Of a DNA stretch of 5,418 bases, positions 5,395 through 5,418 are shown in pieces (within the stretch, counting starts at the first letter, position 1; each line of letters begins with the position of its first letter). The stretch lies in the NCBI GenBank assembly GCA_028289745.1, contig JANQOD010000013.1, positions 1 to 5,418 on the forward strand. Reading direction: 5' to 3'. Source of the DNA: Allomuricauda sp. GTDB lineage: Bacteria > Bacteroidota > Bacteroidia > Flavobacteriales > Flavobacteriaceae. The notes beneath the pieces were generated by a model, which worked only from the letters and a program-made list of their open reading frames with translations, searched no databases and was not told the DNA's origin. A program made the translations under genes and the position numbers.

Positions 5395-5406
5395 ACAAAG
5401 TACTAT
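5383..5406. repeat. 7-bp direct repeat GTACTAT over the -33 region
   Basis: GTACTAT occurs at 5383-5389 and 5400-5406, a 17-bp step, and the two copies bracket the TTTG of the -33 element. This placement would suit a regulator site, but two 7-mers are weak evidence and the region is AT-rich. Confidence 0.35.
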
Positions 5407-5418
5407 AAATTAACATAT

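Noticed and set aside
1..5418. tRNA, rRNA, insertion sequences, integrase or attachment sites
   Set aside because: No tRNA-like cloverleaf, transposase motif or terminal inverted repeats with target duplications were seen; the window looks like ordinary chromosome.

Overview
The window looks like a chromosomal segment from a marine-type Flavobacteriaceae (Bacteroidota) genome. The signs are a TTG / TAnnTTTG promoter, A-rich leaders in place of Shine-Dalgarno sequences, moderate-to-low GC, and a typical flavobacterial set of families (head GIN/DUF2807, a PspC membrane protein with its own PadR regulator, DUF4870, DUF4440-like). This is judged from sequence character alone, without a database search.

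Layout: Positions 1-571 (+) carry the 3' part of thioredoxin reductase (trxB), which ends at a hairpin that can work as a terminator in both directions. Everything else is on the minus strand. Reading in the direction of transcription (high to low coordinate): a TTG / TAnnTTTG promoter at about 5362-5394; a DUF4870/Tic20-like small membrane protein (4826-5308); an exported NTF2-like/DUF4440-like protein coupled to it by a TGATG overlap (4368-4826); a 201-bp spacer with a palindromic element and a second hairpin; a PadR-type regulator (3837-4166); a 576-residue membrane protein with a HAAS-like N-terminus, a PspC domain, further membrane segments and a beta-rich tail (2096-3826); a head-GIN/DUF2807 lipoprotein with a six-copy 'DASSGAD' repeat (1278-2000); and a strong intrinsic terminator (1211-1236). 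A separate unit, an exported lipocalin-like protein (623-1075), fills the space up to the convergent terminator next to trxB.

How the genes may work together: PadR (cytoplasmic, DNA binding), the HAAS-like/PspC protein (inner membrane) and the DUF2807 lipoprotein (envelope) form a co-directional set whose architecture matches the PspC / Toastrack / HAAS-PadR envelope-stress theme known from comparative genomics of phage-shock-like systems. Signal flow from the envelope through the membrane protein to PadR is inferred, not shown. The DUF4870 and NTF2-like genes upstream may belong to the same transcription unit, because no coding-strand intrinsic terminator is visible between them and padR. 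The families are known one by one. The less ordinary parts are the CxxC motif beside a calcium-loop-like motif in the PspC protein's tail, the homogenised beta-solenoid repeat, and the two structured elements in front of padR.
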